DNA of 64,000 nt from AWTP1-13 sp963820375 (GTDB taxonomy: Bacteria; Pseudomonadota; Alphaproteobacteria; Rhizobiales; Hyphomicrobiaceae), in assembly GCA_963820375.1 (NCBI GenBank), contig CAWFZX010000008.1:48260-112259 (forward strand). The letters run 5' to 3'. A program made the position numbers and the translations under genes. This document shows, piece after piece, positions 1-8,428 of this stretch (position 1 is the first letter of the stretch; each line of letters opens with the position of its first letter). Below the pieces are notes generated by a model that was not told the origin of the DNA, made no database searches, and saw only the letters and a list, made by a program, of their open reading frames with translations.

Positions 1-1
1 T

Positions 2-139
2 ATCTGGATCCTGTTTAAGATCTTCGTCGTCATGCCGCTGACAGCCGTCTTTTTTTGGTGGCAGGTGCGCGTGCTGCAGCGCTATCGCCTGCCTGTGCCT
101 GTCGCCAGTCTGGCAGTGAGAAGCGACCACTTGGCCTGA
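2..139 (+). CDS. C-terminal end of an unknown membrane protein (partial)
   Basis: The left edge cuts this gene. The visible 45 residues are in an open frame ending at a TGA at 137-139. They start with a hydrophobic run (about residues 1-20, rich in I, F, V, L and W) followed by a basic, polar tail, as expected for the last membrane segment and cytoplasmic tail of an integral membrane protein. It lies just upstream of yciB on the same strand and may share its operon. The family cannot be named from the tail. Confidence 0.5.
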   Translation: MWILFKIFVVMPLTAVFFWWQVRVLQRYRLPVPVASLAVRSDHLA

Positions 140-170
140 GCGGATGTTCCGCCAGGTTTCTGGAACGATC

Positions 171-749
171 ATGCAAGAACCGGCGACCTCAGACAAAACC
201 GAGAAGGCGCAGTCCCCCTTCGTCAAACTATTGATCGATCTGGGGCCGCTGATCGCCTTCTTCATCGCCTATGGCCGCGCCGGCATCTATTGGGCGACGG
301 GAGTGCTGATGCTGGCGACGGTGGCTGCCTTGGCCGCGTCCTGGAAATTGCTCGGCCGGATCACTCCCGTGCCAATGGTAACCGCCGTTCTGGTGGTGGT
401 GTTCGGCGGTCTCACGTTTTATTTGGATGATCCGAGTTTCATCAAGTTGAAACCCACCATCATCAATCTGCTTTTTTCCGGCGTGCTTGTCGCTGGCCTT
501 GCCACCGGTCGGCCGCTTCTCAAACTCTTGCTCGGCGAAGCCTTCCGACTAACGGAAGAGGGATGGCGCAAGCTCAGCGTGCGCTGGGCTGCCTTCTTTT
601 TTGCACTCGCCATCCTCAATGAGATCGTGTGGCGCAATTTCTCTGAGAGCGCCTGGGTCAATTTCAAAGTGTTCGGCATCGTGCCCATCACGATCATCTT
701 CGCGATGGCACAGATCGGGCTCATCAAACGCTACGAGCCGAAGTCGTGA
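171..749 (+). CDS. yciB: Inner-membrane septation protein YciB (septation protein A)
   Basis: YciB/IspZ proteins are inner-membrane proteins linked to cell-envelope integrity and septation. The 192-residue product is the usual family length plus a short polar N-terminal extension. It has about five hydrophobic segments, the early motif LIDLGPLIAFF, the central KPTIINLLF block and the late FFALAILNEIVWR and VNFKVFGI blocks, all typical of the family. The ATG at 171 is preferred; an in-frame ATG at 144 would add nine residues that do not look conserved. A partial membrane-protein gene ends 31 bases upstream on the same strand. Confidence 0.9.
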   Translation: MQEPATSDKTEKAQSPFVKLLIDLGPLIAFFIAYGRAGIYWATGVLMLATVAALAASWKLLGRITPVPMVTAVLVVVFGGLTFYLDDPSFIKLKPTIINLLFSGVLVAGLATGRPLLKLLLGEAFRLTEEGWRKLSVRWAAFFFALAILNEIVWRNFSESAWVNFKVFGIVPITIIFAMAQIGLIKRYEPKS

Positions 750-938
750 GACTGCCGGCGCCACCGGCAAGGAACGCGACAATTTGCGCAAAGAAGCCGG
801 CCCAAGCTGAGGCTACGGTGCGCGCCAAGCCGTTCCTCCACCCCAACCGCTCGGCGTCAAGGAGGTCACTGCGTGCGCCAGGGTGCGGGCGTGCAACGGG
901 CTGCTTTTGGCGCGTGAGCACAGCAACTAGAAGGTACG

Positions 939-1397
939 ATGAAACGAGACTCCAACTGCGACCGACTGCAACGGTCGCCCATTCATCTCCTGCATCGCGC
1001 CGGCCAATGCGCAGGAGACATCTTTCACGCCGAGATGCTGAACGGCGAGCTGACACCGCGACAGTTTGCCGTTCTCTATACGGTGGCAAACAACGAGGGA
1101 CTGAGCCAGACCGGCCTCGTCGATCGCACGGGCATCGACCGCTCGACACTTGCGGATATCGTGCGGCGCATGCAGAAAAAGGGCCTGCTGCAGCGGCGGC
1201 GCACCAAACAAGATGCGCGCGCCTACGCGGTGAAGCTGACCGAGGAAGGACGGCGGGTGCTGCGCGCAGCCGATCCGGCCGCCAAACGAGTTGACGAGCG
1301 CATTCTCGAGGGGCTGCCCGGCAAGCAACGGGAGCAGTTCATGAATGAGCTGCAGTCGATCGTCGACACCCTGCAGCGGCTTTCGCCGGTGCGCTGA
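939..1397 (+). CDS. MarR-family transcriptional regulator
   Basis: The 152-residue protein is a winged helix-turn-helix regulator of the MarR type, expected to bind DNA as a dimer and usually to respond to a small aromatic or lipophilic ligand. The recognition region reads LTPRQFAVLYTVANNEGLSQ then DRSTLADIVRRMQKKGLL, followed by the wing with RRRTKQDARAYAVKLTEEG, a clear MarR signature. An AGAAGG ribosome site lies just before the ATG. It converges on asd and has no obvious partner gene, so its target is unknown. Confidence 0.9.
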   Translation: MKRDSNCDRLQRSPIHLLHRAGQCAGDIFHAEMLNGELTPRQFAVLYTVANNEGLSQTGLVDRTGIDRSTLADIVRRMQKKGLLQRRRTKQDARAYAVKLTEEGRRVLRAADPAAKRVDERILEGLPGKQREQFMNELQSIVDTLQRLSPVR

Positions 1398-1444
1398 TCA
1401 CAGCCGCGTGGCGAGGAAAGCATATCTCATCCCGCCGAGGCCGA

Positions 1445-1479
1445 CCCGTTGTCGGCGGCACCCAGTTGCCGACAGCGGG
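1445..1479. terminator. Strong hairpin between convergent marR-type gene and asd
   Basis: A 12-bp stem with a single G-U pair (1445-1456 with 1468-1479) encloses an 11-base loop. It sits in the 120-base gap between two converging genes. No clear T-run follows on either strand, so it is a terminator-like hairpin rather than a textbook intrinsic terminator. Confidence 0.5.
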
Positions 1480-1517
1480 TCCTATCTTGGCTTGCCTCGC
1501 CGCTTCCCGTGCCGTCG

Positions 1518-2546
1518 CTAGGCGGCTTTTTTCAACAGCTTCCGGTTGACGATCACTTCGGCAATTTGCACGGCATTGAGTGCGGCGCCTTTGCGGAGGT
1601 TGTCGGAGACAATCCACAGCACCAGCCCGTTGTCCACGGTTGCATCTTCGCGAATGCGACTGATGTACGTCGCATCCTCGCCAGCGGCCTCCATCGGCGT
1701 GATGTAACCGCCGGGTTCGTGCTTATCGATGACCAGGCAGCCGGGGGCCTCGCGCAGAATGTCGCGGGCCTCCTCAGCCGTGATTGGCTGCTCGAACTCG
1801 ACATTGACCGCCTCGCAGTGGCCGACGAACACCGGCACCCGGACGCAGGTGGCAGTCACCTTGATCCTGGCATCGAGGATCTTTTTGGTCTCCGCCATCA
1901 GCTTCCATTCCTCGCGCGTGTAGCCGTCTTCCATGAAGACATCGACGTGCGGTATGCAATTGAAAGCGATCTCCTTGGGGAACTTCTTGGGCGCGTGCTC
2001 CTGGCCCGGCACGTACTTGCCCTTGGTCTGGCTCCATAACTCGTCCATAGCGTCCTTGCCCGCGCCGGACACGGATTGATAGGTCGCCACCACCACGCGC
2101 TTAATCGTCGCGCGCTCGTGCAACGGCTTCAGGGCCACCACCAATTGCGCGGTGGAGCAGTTGGGATTGGCAATGATGTTCTTCTTCACATAGCCCACCA
2201 CCGCGTCCGCATTTACCTCGGGCACGATCAGCGGCACGTCCTGGTCATAGCGCCAGGCCGACGAGTTATCGATAACGATGCAGCCCTTGGCGGCGATCTT
2301 CGGCGACCACTCCTTGGACACGCTGCCACCGGCGGACATCAGACAAAAATCGACGCCGGCGAAATCGAAGCTGGCGAGGTCCTTGCATTTAAGCGTCGTT
2401 TCGCCGAATGAGACCTCCACACCCTGCGACCGGCGCGAGGCCAATGCGTGCAGCTCGTTCACCGGGAACTGGCGCTCGCTCAGGATGGAAAGAATTTCAC
2501 GGCCCACATTGCCTGTGGCACCGACGACGGCGACGTTGTAGCCCAT
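1518..2546 (-). CDS. asd: Aspartate-semialdehyde dehydrogenase
   Basis: Asd reduces L-aspartyl-4-phosphate to L-aspartate-4-semialdehyde with NADPH, the branch point to lysine/diaminopimelate, threonine and methionine. The 342-residue product has the NADP loop GATGNVG at residues 9-15, the catalytic cysteine at 130 in NPNCSTAQ, the SVSGAGK segment at 158-164, and the FNCIPHVD and GHCEAVNVE segments. The ATG at 2546 is chosen because the protein then starts with the conserved nucleotide-binding strand; the frame extends upstream to 2741 but that part shows no family similarity. An AGCAGG ribosome site precedes it. Confidence 0.97.
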   Translation of the reverse strand: MGYNVAVVGATGNVGREILSILSERQFPVNELHALASRRSQGVEVSFGETTLKCKDLASFDFAGVDFCLMSAGGSVSKEWSPKIAAKGCIVIDNSSAWRYDQDVPLIVPEVNADAVVGYVKKNIIANPNCSTAQLVVALKPLHERATIKRVVVATYQSVSGAGKDAMDELWSQTKGKYVPGQEHAPKKFPKEIAFNCIPHVDVFMEDGYTREEWKLMAETKKILDARIKVTATCVRVPVFVGHCEAVNVEFEQPITAEEARDILREAPGCLVIDKHEPGGYITPMEAAGEDATYISRIREDATVDNGLVLWIVSDNLRKGAALNAVQIAEVIVNRKLLKKAA

Positions 2547-2734
2547 AGGTACCTGCTCAGTTAACAGCCTGGAATCGCGCAATTGGCGCGTGCTTTTAGC
2601 CGTGCTCGCCGGCTCTGTCCACAAGCCAGCAAAGTTTGACTGGACGATCGCATCCACGGGTGCGCCTGCCGGGCCACCAGTCGGCACCTCGGAAGTTGGC
2701 AGCCATGACCAGATTTGAGGGCCGGCTGCCGTGG

Positions 2735-2753
2735 CTGGCATACGCCATGCCAG
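2735..2753. promoter_or_regulatory. Inverted repeat in the asd / aldehyde dehydrogenase divergent gap
   Basis: The gap 2547-3040 separates two divergent genes and holds no convincing gene. Inside it, two perfect 7-base arms (CTGGCAT and ATGCCAG) flank a 5-base centre, the size and shape of a repressor operator. Its link to either gene is a guess; a short palindrome may also occur by chance. Confidence 0.25.
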
Positions 2754-3040
2754 TCCTCACGGCCCGGCGCGCTCGCCTTGCGCGGCATCCCCAATCGCCG
2801 CCGGCCGGCGCTGGCAATTGCCGTCCGGATCGTCGTCCGCTATATCCTATTTGATATTTCGAAAAGAGCGCAACGGTCGGCTGTCGATGACCTGCTTTGG
2901 TTGGCCTCGACAGATCGCCTTGGCGCCGGTTCTGCCGGCAGACATTTCTCGCCGCCAAGGCGGAAAATCCCCTTGCGCACGCGCCCCTATCTGTCGTTAT
3001 TCGGCCAGCCATCCCGTTCACCAGCCTAGAGGTAAAGCAC

Positions 3041-4471
3041 ATGTACACGTCCCTTGAGCACTACATCGACGGCAACTGGGTGAAGGCGTCCGGCGCCAAG
3101 ACCCAGGAGGTCGTCAACCCCGCGACCAGCAAGCCGATCGGCGAGCTGGGTCATGCCTCCAAGGGCGACCTCGACAAAGCACTAGCCGCCGCCGACAAGG
3201 GCTTCAAAACCTGGCGCAAGGTATCAGCCTACGAGCGCGGCAAGATTTTGCGCAAGGCTGGCGATCTCATTCGCTCCCGCGCCGACGAAATCGCCAAGGT
3301 GCTGACCCAGGAACAGGGCAAGGTCTTCATGGAGGCCAAGCTCGAGGTCCAGAGCGCCGGCGACATCCTCGATTGGTATGCGGCCGAAGGGCAGCGCGCC
3401 TATGGCCGCATCATTCCCGCCCGGGCCGATGGCGTGCGCAACATGGTGATCATGGAGCCGATCGGGCCGGTCGCCGCTTTCACGCCGTGGAATTTCCCGG
3501 TCACGCAGGCGGTCCGCAAGATTGCTGCCGCCTTGGCCGCTGGCTGCTCGATCATCATCAAGTGTCCGGAGGAAACACCAGGTTCGCCGATCGGGCTCGT
3601 CAAGGCGCTGCACGACGCCGGCGTGCCGCCGGGCGTGCTGAACCTCGTCTATGGAGTACCGGCGGAGATCTCCGAATACCTGATCCCCCACCCGACGATC
3701 CGCAAGGTGTCATTTACCGGCTCAGTGCCGGTTGGCAAGCATCTCAACGCATTGGCGGCTTCCCACATGAAGCGCGCGACGATGGAGTTGGGCGGTCACG
3801 CCCCCGTGCTGGTGTTCGACGATGCGGATGTCGAAGGCGCGGCCAAGCTGATGGGCGCCTTCAAGTACCGCAACGCCGGCCAGGTCTGCGTATCACCCAC
3901 CCGCTTTTTCGTGCATGACAAGGTCTACGACAATTTCGTCGGCAAGTTCATCGACATCGCCAAGAAGACCAAGGTCGGTGATGGCCTTGCTCCTGACACC
4001 CGCATGGGCCCGCTTGCCAACCCGCGCCGCATCAACGCCATCGAGGCGTTCGTGGCCGACGCGCAAGATAAAGGTGCCAAGGTTGAGGCCGGGGGCAAGC
4101 GCATCGGCAACCAGGGCAATTTCTTCGAACCCACGGTGCTCACCGACGTGCCGGAGAATGCCCGCATCATGACCGAGGAGCCGTTCGGCCCGATCGCCGT
4201 GATGCTGCGCTTCAAAGAAACGGACGACGTGCTCGATCGCGCCAATAAGCTACCGTTCGGCCTCGCCAGCTACGCCTTCACCAAAGACGCCAAGGTGGCA
4301 ACCAAGGTGGCCGACGCTCTCGAGAGCGGCATGGTGACGATCAATCACTTCGGCATCGCGCTTCCCGAGACGCCGTTTGGCGGCGTCAAGGACTCCGGCT
4401 TCGGCCACGAAGGCGGCACTGAGGGCCTGCAGGTCTACATGCAGTCAAAGTTCGTCAGCCACCTGGGCTGA
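3041..4471 (+). CDS. NAD(P)-dependent aldehyde dehydrogenase, succinate-semialdehyde dehydrogenase-like
   Basis: The 476-residue protein is a member of the ALDH superfamily, which oxidises aldehydes to acids with NAD(P). The Rossmann-region motif FTPWNFPVTQ is at 147-156 (catalytic Asn 151), FTGSVPVGK at 225-233, the general-base Glu 249 in MELGGHAP and the nucleophilic Cys 283 in GQVCVSPTR. Overall it resembles the GabD / alpha-ketoglutarate-semialdehyde group, but the substrate cannot be read from the sequence. The ATG at 3041 follows an AGAGGT site. It stands alone, diverging from asd. Confidence 0.9.
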   Translation: MYTSLEHYIDGNWVKASGAKTQEVVNPATSKPIGELGHASKGDLDKALAAADKGFKTWRKVSAYERGKILRKAGDLIRSRADEIAKVLTQEQGKVFMEAKLEVQSAGDILDWYAAEGQRAYGRIIPARADGVRNMVIMEPIGPVAAFTPWNFPVTQAVRKIAAALAAGCSIIIKCPEETPGSPIGLVKALHDAGVPPGVLNLVYGVPAEISEYLIPHPTIRKVSFTGSVPVGKHLNALAASHMKRATMELGGHAPVLVFDDADVEGAAKLMGAFKYRNAGQVCVSPTRFFVHDKVYDNFVGKFIDIAKKTKVGDGLAPDTRMGPLANPRRINAIEAFVADAQDKGAKVEAGGKRIGNQGNFFEPTVLTDVPENARIMTEEPFGPIAVMLRFKETDDVLDRANKLPFGLASYAFTKDAKVATKVADALESGMVTINHFGIALPETPFGGVKDSGFGHEGGTEGLQVYMQSKFVSHLG

Positions 4472-4492
4472 GGGGCCAATACGGTTATCGGT

Positions 4493-4515
4493 AAGGCGGC
4501 GGGTGTCGCCGCCTT
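4493..4515. terminator. Terminator-like hairpin between convergent genes
   Basis: A perfect 9-bp G/C-rich stem (4493-4501 with 4507-4515) closes a 5-base loop 21 bases after the aldehyde dehydrogenase stop. It lies in an 87-base gap between converging genes and could end both transcripts. There is no long T-run. Confidence 0.55.
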
Positions 4516-4558
4516 GCCGGTCCGGTGGCTGGCGTGCTATGGCAAAGAGGTCACCGCC

Positions 4559-5743
4559 TCAGGCCGGGACTGCGCCCCCTAAGTATTCCACCGCTCCTTG
4601 TATGCCGCCGGCACCATGCGGGATGCCCAGCGCCTTGAGGCCCATTTCAACCGCTCCGAGCGTGCCCAGCACCATCGGAGCGTTGCTATGGCCCATATGG
4701 GCGATGCGGAATGCCTTGCCCTCCAAAGCGCCGAGCCCGACGCCGAGGATGACGCCGCATTTGTCCCGGCAATAATCAAGCAGCGGCCGAGGATCGCGGC
4801 CCTGCACGAGAATATTGGTGATCGAGTTCGAACGCTCAGCCGCATTGATGATGTTGAAGGCCAGCACCTGCCCTTCCGCCCAGCGCTCGACGGCCACGCG
4901 GGTGGCCTCGGCAAGCAGCGCATGCCGCCGGAAAGCCATCTCGAGACCTTCCGCCAGCAGCATGTCGAGCGCCTTGCGAAATGCAAACAGCAAATGTTCG
5001 GGCGGCGTACCGCAATACTTCTGGTAGTGAATTTCGCCCTCGCGGAACGTCCAATCCCAATAAAGGGTGCGCAAGCCGGCCGTCTTGTGCGCGGCGCGCG
5101 CCTTGGCGTTGGCGGCCACGAAGGCGAGGCCCGGCGGCGTCATCAGGCCCTTCTGCGAGCCGGCCATGGTTACGTCCACTCCCCAGCCATCCATGTCGAA
5201 CGGCATGCAGCCGAGCGAGGCAACTGCATCCACCATGAGCAAAGCCGGATGGTCGGCGGCATCCAACGCCTTGCGAATCGCGGCGATGTCGTTGACCACA
5301 CCGGAGGCCGTATCGATTTGCACCACGAGGATGGCCTTGATCACATGCGCCTTATCTCTTCGCAGCCGTGCCTCGACTGCCGCGGGGTCGACGGCGCGGC
5401 GCCAATCGCCCTTCAAGACCTCCACTTCGACGCCCAGCATGGAAGCCATCTCGCCCCAGCCGGTAGCGAAGCGACCGCTTTCGAGCGCTAGCACGAGTTC
5501 GCCGCGGCTCAGCACATTGGTCAGCGCCGCCTCCCAGCCCCCATGACCGTTGGCGGCATAGATGTAGGTCCGACCTCTGGTGCGGAAGATCGTCTGCAAA
5601 TCGGCAAGGCAGCTATCGGTGATGCCGATCATCTCACCGGAATAAATGTCGATGGCCGGGCGGTGCATGGCCGCGAGCACCTCGTCAGGTACGTTGGTCG
5701 GCCCCGGAATGCTCAGGAACTCTCGGCCTTTGCTGACGCTCAT
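4559..5743 (-). CDS. Serine-glyoxylate / alanine-glyoxylate-type aminotransferase (class V, PLP)
   Basis: This class V PLP enzyme family transfers the amino group of serine or alanine to glyoxylate; in methylotrophs it serves the serine cycle, elsewhere glyoxylate detoxification. The 394-residue product begins with the typical SIPGPTNVP, has NGHGGWEAALTN near 65-76, and the PLP lysine at 198 in MAGSQKGLMTPPG. The start ATG at 5743 overlaps the nth stop by four bases (ATGA), so it is translationally coupled to nth. Serine-glyoxylate and alanine-glyoxylate specificity cannot be separated by eye. Confidence 0.85.
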   Translation of the reverse strand: MSVSKGREFLSIPGPTNVPDEVLAAMHRPAIDIYSGEMIGITDSCLADLQTIFRTRGRTYIYAANGHGGWEAALTNVLSRGELVLALESGRFATGWGEMASMLGVEVEVLKGDWRRAVDPAAVEARLRRDKAHVIKAILVVQIDTASGVVNDIAAIRKALDAADHPALLMVDAVASLGCMPFDMDGWGVDVTMAGSQKGLMTPPGLAFVAANAKARAAHKTAGLRTLYWDWTFREGEIHYQKYCGTPPEHLLFAFRKALDMLLAEGLEMAFRRHALLAEATRVAVERWAEGQVLAFNIINAAERSNSITNILVQGRDPRPLLDYCRDKCGVILGVGLGALEGKAFRIAHMGHSNAPMVLGTLGAVEMGLKALGIPHGAGGIQGAVEYLGGAVPA

Positions 5744-6477
5744 GTTCGGGCTGCCCCTTTGGCTGTGTTCGATCCCGGCTGGCCGCAATCGAACCACTTG
5801 TCTTGAGAAAAGCACAAATCGCAGACGACGCAGGCATCGCACCTGGGCTTGCGCGCCCGACAAATATAGCGGCCATGCAAAATCAGCCAGTGATGCGCGT
5901 GCCGCAGGTACTTCGCCGGGATCAGGCCCAGGAGGGCAAGCTCAACATCGAGCGGTGTCTTGCCTTTCGCCAGTCCAAGCCGATGCGCCACCCGAAAAAC
6001 GTGGGTATCCACGGCCAGGGTGCTTTCGCCGAAGGCAATGTTGAGCACGACGTTGGCCGTCTTGCGGCCGACGCCGGGCAGTGCCTCCAGCGCTTCGCGC
6101 TGGCGCGGGACCTCGCCGCCATGCTCGGCGATCAGCTGGCGCGACAGCGCCATGACGTTCTTGGCCTTGTTGCGGTAAAGGCCAATCGTTTTGATCTGCC
6201 TTTGCAGGTCGTCGAGCCCTAGGCTGAGCATTTGCTGCGGCGTGGCGGCCAGCTTGAACAGGCCGCGCGTCGCTTTGTTGACGCCGGCGTCGGTCGCCTG
6301 CGCCGACAGCACCACGGCGACCAGCAAGGTATAGGGGTTGACGTGCTCCAGTTCGCCCTTGGGCTCGGGGTTGGCGACCGCAAGCCGCTCGAAAATCTGG
6401 GCAACGCGCTCCACATCCGCGGCCTTGGGCGCCCGCCGCGCACGCGTTTTTGACAATGCTACGGGTTTGGGAGACAT
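5740..6477 (-). CDS. nth: Endonuclease III (DNA glycosylase/AP lyase)
   Basis: Nth removes oxidised pyrimidines from DNA and cleaves the abasic site. The 245-residue product contains the helix-hairpin-helix LPGVGRKTANVV (133-144) with the catalytic Lys 139, the catalytic Asp 157 in LAVDTHVFRV, and four cysteines at 206, 213, 216 and 222 in the C-x6-C-x2-C-x5-C pattern of the 4Fe-4S cluster. A basic N-terminal tail of about 20 residues and a short C-terminal tail extend the E. coli length. It is the first gene of a pair with the aminotransferase; the next gene upstream diverges. Confidence 0.96.
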   Translation of the reverse strand: MSPKPVALSKTRARRAPKAADVERVAQIFERLAVANPEPKGELEHVNPYTLLVAVVLSAQATDAGVNKATRGLFKLAATPQQMLSLGLDDLQRQIKTIGLYRNKAKNVMALSRQLIAEHGGEVPRQREALEALPGVGRKTANVVLNIAFGESTLAVDTHVFRVAHRLGLAKGKTPLDVELALLGLIPAKYLRHAHHWLILHGRYICRARKPRCDACVVCDLCFSQDKWFDCGQPGSNTAKGAART

Positions 6478-6518
6478 GATGGTTCGCGCTAATGTGGCCG
6501 TTTGATAGGATCGCAGGC

Positions 6519-7016
6519 ATGGACGAAAACCGCAATCAAGCGCAAGTCGAGCCGCAGTTTCGCGCCATTCTGACGCCGCACCGTTCTCTCACGCCGGCCG
6601 GTTTTGTCATCCTCATGACGGCTCTGGGCGGCATTAGCTTTGTTGCCGGAATGCTGTTTTTGACCATGGGCGCCTGGCCGGTCACGGGGTTTTTCGGCCT
6701 CGACGTGCTGCTGGTATATGCCGCCTTTAAGTTGAGCTATCGCTCCGGCCGCCTGTGTGAAATCGTAGAACTGACGCCGGCAACGTTCAGTGTGACCCGC
6801 ATCTATCCGTCTGGCCGCCGCGAGCGATTTGACCTCAACCCCTATTGGGCGCGGGTGAATTTGCAGCCAGGGCGCCACGGCCGCACGGACCTGCGTGTCA
6901 GGTGCCAGGGCAGAGAACTTGCCTTCGGCCGCTTTCTGACCGAAGCCGAGCGGCGCGACTTCGCCAGCGTGCTCAAAGGCGAACTCTTGCAAGCGCGGGG
7001 CGGCGCGCGAATTTGA
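6519..7016 (+). CDS. DUF2244 integral membrane protein
   Basis: The 165-residue protein matches the alphaproteobacterial DUF2244 family of unknown function. Near the N terminus PHRSLTPAGF leads into two membrane segments (about residues 25-70) that are followed by a soluble part with the motif FSVTRIYPSGRRERFDLNPYWARV and ending in LTEAERRDFASVLKGEL. The ATG at 6519 follows a TAGGA site and is preferred to an upstream in-frame ATG at 6492. It diverges from nth with a 41-base gap, so the two promoters must overlap closely. Confidence 0.85.
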   Translation: MDENRNQAQVEPQFRAILTPHRSLTPAGFVILMTALGGISFVAGMLFLTMGAWPVTGFFGLDVLLVYAAFKLSYRSGRLCEIVELTPATFSVTRIYPSGRRERFDLNPYWARVNLQPGRHGRTDLRVRCQGRELAFGRFLTEAERRDFASVLKGELLQARGGARI

Positions 7017-7094
7017 GGAAGGCGACAGGAATCGGGTCGATTGGCGCGCGCTTGGCACCTACATCACGGGTCATCGCCGCTCGTAACCGCGAGA

Positions 7095-8003
7095 ATGACC
7101 ATGCTGCAACCAGCCGCCGCAACACCCACCAACAGCCCGCCGAAAGCCGACCACACGCCGGATTATCCATTGATCCGCCGTGCCATCGCCTTTCTATCTG
7201 AGACCTGGACCGAACAGCCCTCGTTGGAGCGTCTAGCGCAACATCTGGGTCTGAGCCCGGCGCACTGCCAGAAACTGTTCAAGCGCTGGTGTGGTCTGAG
7301 CCCCAAAGAGTTCGTGCAGGCCATCACCATCGATCGGGCGCGCAATTTGCTCGACGGGTCGGCCAGCCTGCTGGAGACGGCCTACGAGGTCGGCCTCTCC
7401 GGTTCCGGACGCCTGCACGACCTATTTGTCTCGCATGAAGCCATGACCCCCGGCGACTACAAGCGCCGCGGCGAGGGCATTGAGATGGCCTATGGCTTCC
7501 ACCCATCGCCGTTCGGCGAAGCCCTGTTGCTTGCCACCGAACGCGGCGTGGCCGGCCTCGCCTTTGTCAACGAAGACAAGGGCCAGACCCAGTCCGAGGC
7601 GCTCATCGACATGATACAGCGCTGGCCGAAGGCAAAGTTCATCGCTGCTCCAGAGAGGACCGCCCCGTTCGCCGAACAGATCTTTGAGACCTCACGATGG
7701 GGCGCGCAGCGACCAGTCAGGCTTGTCATGATCGGAACCGACTTCGAGGTCAGGGTCTGGCAGACCCTCCTGAAAATTCCCATGGGTCGGGCTGTCAGCT
7801 ACATGGACATCGCTCGCCATTTGGGTCAGCCCACGGCCTCGCGCGCGGTCGGTTCGGCGGTCGGCCGCAACCCGATCTCGTTTGTGGTGCCCTGCCATCG
7901 CGTCCTGCGCGGCGACGGCAGCCTCGGCGGCTACCACTGGGGCCTCACACGCAAGCGGGCTCTGATCGGCTGGGAGACAGGCCGCGTCAGCGGACGAGGT
8001 TAG
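7095..8003 (+). CDS. AraC-type HTH / methylated-DNA-protein cysteine methyltransferase fusion (Ada-like)
   Basis: The 302-residue protein joins an AraC-type DNA-binding domain (about 25-125, with LERLAQHLGLSPAHCQKLF and ETAYEVGLSG) to an O6-alkylguanine-DNA alkyltransferase domain (about 130-300). The acceptor Cys 267 lies in VPCHRV and the DNA-binding RAVGSAVGRNP helix precedes it. The enzyme repairs O6-methylguanine by a one-use transfer. It lacks the N-terminal zinc domain of E. coli Ada that senses methylphosphotriesters, so it can hardly act as the classical methylation switch. The ATGs at 7095 and 7101 are both possible starts; the longer is given. Confidence 0.9.
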   Translation: MTMLQPAAATPTNSPPKADHTPDYPLIRRAIAFLSETWTEQPSLERLAQHLGLSPAHCQKLFKRWCGLSPKEFVQAITIDRARNLLDGSASLLETAYEVGLSGSGRLHDLFVSHEAMTPGDYKRRGEGIEMAYGFHPSPFGEALLLATERGVAGLAFVNEDKGQTQSEALIDMIQRWPKAKFIAAPERTAPFAEQIFETSRWGAQRPVRLVMIGTDFEVRVWQTLLKIPMGRAVSYMDIARHLGQPTASRAVGSAVGRNPISFVVPCHRVLRGDGSLGGYHWGLTRKRALIGWETGRVSGRG

Positions 8004-8030
8004 GTACGTCAGCAGTCGTCAGCATTGTTG

Positions 8031-8056
8031 AGGTGCTCGCCGGCTTGTGAGCACCT
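8031..8056 (+). terminator. Hairpin after the Ada-like gene
   Basis: A perfect 8-bp stem (8031-8038 with 8049-8056) with a 10-base loop begins 27 bases after the stop codon. No T-run follows, so this is a candidate terminator only. Confidence 0.4.
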
Positions 8057-8428
8057 GTTACCCACAGGACCGTTAGATTGGCATCAGCGGCGGCTTGAGG
8101 CGCGTTGCGCGCGGCGGGACGCCGTTTGGCGCGTCACGACGGGCCAAAGGCCATCACCTCGCCAGCAGGGACTGGACTGTCCCTAGGGGCCAGCACGGAC
8201 CGGCAGCGGACCGGCCAGCACGAAAGTGAGATGAGGATCGGAACCAAGATCGCTGCCCGCGACTTCAGGCTCGATGGCTTGCGCCAATCCATGCCAAGCG
8301 CCTCCTGGCCTGAGCGCCTGGGCTTCAGGGCGACGCAGGGTGGGGGTGATTTGGCTCCTTTTTGCGCCGGCCAACAGCGCGCCGCCGACACGGCTGAAGC
8401 CGGGTCGCGGCCGAGAAAAGGGGTACGC
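8057..8428. other. Gene-free stretch upstream of egtB
   Basis: About 370 bases rich in G/C with no frame that resembles a protein on either strand. It should contain the promoter and leader of egtB-egtD. I see no riboswitch or clear operator. Confidence 0.4.

Noticed and set aside
4598..5491. Plus-strand open frame of 297 codons
   Set aside because: Shadow of the aminotransferase gene, with no family motif.
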